A DNA stretch of 64,000 nt from Bradyrhizobium ontarionense. GTDB taxonomy: Bacteria > Pseudomonadota > Alphaproteobacteria > Rhizobiales > Xanthobacteraceae. How positions within the stretch are numbered: the stretch's first letter is position 1; the number at the start of each line of letters is the position of its first letter. Positions 61,779-64,000 of this stretch are shown here, one piece after another. The stretch covers positions 7,927,001-7,991,000 of the forward strand of contig NZ_CP088156.1 in the NCBI RefSeq assembly GCF_021088345.1, in the 5' to 3' direction. Position numbers and translations under genes: made by a program. A model generated the notes under the pieces. That model was not told the origin of the DNA, made no database searches, and was given only the letters and a program-made list of their open reading frames with translations.

Positions 61779-62378
61779 TCAGCGCTCGACGGGCGCATCC
61801 ACCGCGCGAGGGCTACGCCGCAGCAGCTTGCGTCCCGTCAGCATGGCACGCGCAAGGTTCTCGTGCTGCAGGCGGCTGACCAGCGCGACGCCGGCGACAT
61901 GCAGCACGATGAGCACGATCACGAGATCTGACGTCACCTCGTGGGTGTCCTCGACCCACCAGACGCCGAAGAAGCGCACTGTCACTTGCATCGCGCCGGT
62001 CACGGCGGAGACGATGAGCACGAGCAGCAGCGCGAGCTGCATCGCGGTGCCAGCGGGGTTGAGGCCGAGATAGCGCCCGGTGCGGCCGCGCCGCAGATTC
62101 CATAGATAGGCCGGCGTGGCCCGCAGCCGGGCGGCGATGCTGCGAAACCGCGAGTGGCGCGTGCCGAGCACGCCCCAGATCAGGCGGAACGCGAGCAGTC
62201 CGAGGATCGCATAGCCGGCGAGCCGATGCAGCCCGTGATGGACGTTCGGCGTCACCCAGGCGACGAGCACCAGCACGGCAAGCCACCAATGCCACAGACG
62301 CAACGGGAGATCCCAGACCTGCACAGTCTCGGCAGGGTCTGGGTCTCGCACCGTGGCTCTGGGGGCTGTCCCGTGCAT
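61779..62378 (-). CDS. Cytochrome b561/b6-type membrane protein
   Basis: A 199-residue protein from the ATG giving MHGTAPRATV. Four transmembrane helices carry the heme-b histidines: PLRLWHWWLAVLVLVAWVTPNVHHGLHRLAGYAILG holds two pairs, and a later VLIVLHVAGVALVSRLQH another. Such proteins shuttle electrons between a c-type or soluble partner and the quinone pool. It is next to a small exported protein gene on the same strand, 44-50 bases apart, which may encode a partner. Confidence 0.82.
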   Translation of the reverse strand: MHGTAPRATVRDPDPAETVQVWDLPLRLWHWWLAVLVLVAWVTPNVHHGLHRLAGYAILGLLAFRLIWGVLGTRHSRFRSIAARLRATPAYLWNLRRGRTGRYLGLNPAGTAMQLALLLVLIVSAVTGAMQVTVRFFGVWWVEDTHEVTSDLVIVLIVLHVAGVALVSRLQHENLARAMLTGRKLLRRSPRAVDAPVER

Positions 62379-62431
62379 GCTTATCACGTCACGTCGTGCA
62401 GAGGCGCTGGACGACGGCCACGTCGTGCCAA

Positions 62432-62722
62432 CTACTTGGCGATCGTGTGCTTCAGGCTGAGATCCTCAGGGCTGTAGAACAGCTCATAGAGCTTGCCGCC
62501 CTTGACGCCGTAGACCTCGTAGCAGGTGCCCTCGACCTTGGAGCGGCGCACCTCGTAGCCCGCGTCCTTGGCCTTTGCCTCGGCCTCGGTGGCCGGCTTC
62601 CACTGGGCCTTGTCGAGCTTGGTGCAGGTCTTGTAGCCGTCAGCCAGGGCCGGCGAGATGGCGGCGGAGCCGGCAAGGCCGGCGAGTGCGACGGCGAGCA
62701 TGGCCGCGGTGGTCAGTCTCAT
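62432..62722 (-). CDS. Small exported PepSY-like protein
   Basis: A 96-residue protein. The start is ATG with GGAGG five bases upstream (a GGAGGAC ATG ATG arrangement favours the second ATG). The signal peptide ends ALA before DGYKTCTKLDKAQWKP. The mature part, EAEAKAKDAGYEVRRSKVEGTCYEVYGVKGGKLYELFYSPEDL, matches PepSY repeats that inhibit proteases or bind partners. It is upstream of cytochrome b561 on the same strand. Confidence 0.72.
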   Translation of the reverse strand: MRLTTAAMLAVALAGLAGSAAISPALADGYKTCTKLDKAQWKPATEAEAKAKDAGYEVRRSKVEGTCYEVYGVKGGKLYELFYSPEDLSLKHTIAK

Positions 62723-62734
62723 CATGTCCTCCAA

Positions 62735-63360
62735 TGAGCAAATTCAAATACGATGCATCGTGGGATCAGTGGAGATGGCAACGGGCCGGATGTGTCAACG
62801 GAGCGTCAGCTGGAATCGCTCTTAGAGTGTTTCCAGATTCGTGAAAGGCCTGGAATCCAAGGGGCGCAGCGACAATCGTCGCATCCGCGACGTTAGGTCT
62901 CGCTATCCCCCCGTGAGCAAGCAACCGGTGCGCTTTGATGCTCTAGATCGTCCTCTGGCAGACCATGGTGTCCCATGCGTTGAACATCTCGTTGCGCGGG
63001 TCGACTGGATTGCTTCGCTTCGCTCGCAATGACGACGGTGATGGACCAAGTCCGGCCACGAGCACCTGAGACGTTGCCAAAGCCTAATGCTGCCGCGCCA
63101 TCATTGCGAGCGAAGCGAAGCAATCCGGGAGCCGTCCTGGTTCTCGGATCTGATGATCGTCATCACTGCCTGGAGCTGGACGCCGCCGCGAACATCTGTC
63201 AGAAGTATCTTATGACCTTCCGCGTTCACATCACAGGCGCCGCCTCGTGCAGCCGAATTACCGACCCGGCCTGATCCGTCGGGCCGGGCGTTGTTGCCTG
63301 TGAACAGAGTCTGTGAACATTAATGGCGCCCGAGAGGCGCCGCACGCGAGGTCTCTTCCG
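62735..63360. other. Intergenic gap upstream of the P-loop kinase, repeat only
   Basis: Apart from the perfect inverted repeat, no open frame with a ribosome site is seen. Short arginine-rich frames are chance. The kinase promoter should lie near 63240-63310. Confidence 0.35.
63007..63126. repeat. Perfect 26-base inverted repeat of the CATTGCGAGC family
   Basis: Arms at 63007-63032 and 63101-63126 are exact reverse complements, the left reading GGATTGCTTCGCTTCGCTCG and ending CAATGA. They flank 68 bases. It is the same family as 17351-17430 but undegraded, suggesting recent movement. It lies in a 638-base gap without other genes. Confidence 0.75.
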
Positions 63361-63852
63361 ATGTCTCCGAACCAAGTCGCGCTGCACCTCGTGTGCGGCA
63401 AGATCGCTGCCGGCAAATCGACGCTCACCGCCGAGCTGGGCCAGAGGCCGCACACCGTCGTCGTCGCCGAGGATCAATGGCTGGCGCAGCTCTATCCCGG
63501 CGAGCAGAAAACACTTGCGGACTACGTGCGTAATTCGAGCCGGCTGCGCAGCGTGATGGGGCCCCACGTGGTGGCGCTGTTGCGCGCCGGCGTGTCGGTC
63601 GTGCTCGACTTTCCCGCCAACACGCTGGCAAGCCGCGCCTGGATGCGCGGCCTGTTCGAAGCCGCCGGCGTCGCACATCAGCTGCATCATCTCGACGTGC
63701 CCGATGATGTCTGCAAGGCACGCCTGCGCGCCCGCAATGAGGAAGGCCGCCACGCCTTCGCGGTGACCGACGATGAGTTCGACCTGTTCACGTCCTACTT
63801 CGTGGCGCCGACGCCCGAGGAAGGATTCGACGTGATCGTGCATCGGCCGTAA
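63361..63852 (+). CDS. P-loop kinase, AAA_33/zeta-toxin-like
   Basis: A 163-residue protein from the ATG giving MSPNQVALHLVCGKIAAGKSTL. A GTG at 63313 would add 16 residues. Walker A is GKIAAGKST (residues about 14-22), and SVVLDFPANT looks like Walker B. The rest, RLRARNEEGRHAFAVTDDEFDLFTSYF, resembles the lid of small ATP-dependent kinases. The zeta-toxin UDP-GlcNAc site is not evident, so it is more likely a housekeeping or tRNA/metabolite kinase. No antitoxin gene lies next to it. Confidence 0.72.
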   Translation: MSPNQVALHLVCGKIAAGKSTLTAELGQRPHTVVVAEDQWLAQLYPGEQKTLADYVRNSSRLRSVMGPHVVALLRAGVSVVLDFPANTLASRAWMRGLFEAAGVAHQLHHLDVPDDVCKARLRARNEEGRHAFAVTDDEFDLFTSYFVAPTPEEGFDVIVHRP

Positions 63853-63948
63853 GCTCACGCTCCGGAGCGGATGCGATGCGTTGACTTCGGCCTTCGCAGG
63901 CGCCGGAATAACGGTGGGAGAGGGACGGTCATCATGAACGACGTTTCT

Positions 63949-64000
63949 CGTAGCCCGGATGAGCGACGCGACATCCGGATTTCACCTGTGCAGCGCGTGA
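63949..64000. repeat. Start of a CGTAGCCCGGATGAGC-type repeat, cut by the window end
   Basis: CGTAGCCCGGATGAGCGACG followed by GACATCCGGAT matches the left part of a palindromic repeat found between genes in many Proteobacteria. The right arm is beyond the window. A frame from the ATG at 63934 runs through it but is probably not a gene. Confidence 0.55.

Noticed and set aside
63934..63999. Start of a coding gene at the window end
   Set aside because: The frame coincides with a CGTAGCCCGGATGAGC-type intergenic repeat, and only 22 codons are visible.

Overview
This is a GC-rich window from an alphaproteobacterium. Gene content, long livKHMGF-type ABC operons, abundant fatty-acid/CoA genes, and several families of intergenic inverted repeats (CATTGCGAGC type, CCCCCGC..GCGGGGG type, CCTGAGGAGCCCGC type) point to Bradyrhizobium or a close relative in the Nitrobacteraceae. 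That assignment is an inference from gene style, not from a marker gene. No transposase, phage gene, CRISPR array, rRNA or tRNA was seen, so this looks like ordinary chromosome rather than an island.

Layout. 1-4.9 kb: the 3' part of a three-domain lysophospholipid transporter/acyltransferase/acyl-ACP ligase, a lipase-like hydrolase and an enoyl-CoA hydratase homologue. 5-8.2 kb: a DUF418 membrane protein, a GNAT acetyltransferase, a VOC protein and a GlcG/HbpS-like protein. 8.3-19 kb: a 2-hydroxyacid/glyoxylate module. It holds a FAD plus Fe-S dehydrogenase, a GntR/FCD regulator, two tandem serine-glyoxylate-type aminotransferases, an enoyl-CoA hydratase homologue and a complete tripartite tricarboxylate transporter (TctC, TctB, TctA). 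Near-identical GCATGC-centred palindromes lie upstream of both the dehydrogenase and the first aminotransferase. 19.2-22.5 kb: a large autotransporter. 22.5-23.4 kb: a candidate small RNA and a 53-residue small protein gene with its own terminator.

23.4-33.5 kb: a long minus-strand operon encoding a branched-chain-type ABC transporter (LivG, LivH, LivM, LivK, LivF) interleaved with a long-chain acyl-CoA synthetase-like protein and a PaaK-like ligase, followed by a class III CoA-transferase. A Crp/Fnr regulator diverges from it at 33.9 kb. 34.7-36.7 kb: gmd and fcl, for GDP-L-fucose synthesis. 36.8-39.4 kb: an AraC regulator divergent from an SDR and a lactonase-like metallo-hydrolase. 39.4-41.6 kb: a uroporphyrinogen-III-synthase-like protein, purU and a small lipoprotein. 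41.9-46.7 kb: a second, complete liv operon. 47.1-48.3 kb: a MetE-C-domain-like protein.

48.5-49.2 kb: a toxin-antitoxin pair in toxin-first order. 49.3-51.7 kb: an acyltransferase, an SGNH hydrolase and a DUF2147 protein. 51.8-54.8 kb: two secreted TPR-linked proteases, one caspase-like and one retropepsin-like. 54.9-59.2 kb: an HTH-methyltransferase-like protein, metK and ahcY, which together are the heart of the S-adenosylmethionine cycle and end at a strong terminator. 59.2-64 kb: a DUF1989 protein, an M15-like peptidase, small proteins, cytochrome b561, a small periplasmic protein and a P-loop kinase.

The most promising candidates for something undescribed are the ABC transporter operon with two ligases that both have altered P-loops, the GntR-controlled glyoxylate module with duplicated aminotransferases, and the HTH-methyltransferase gene in front of metK-ahcY.
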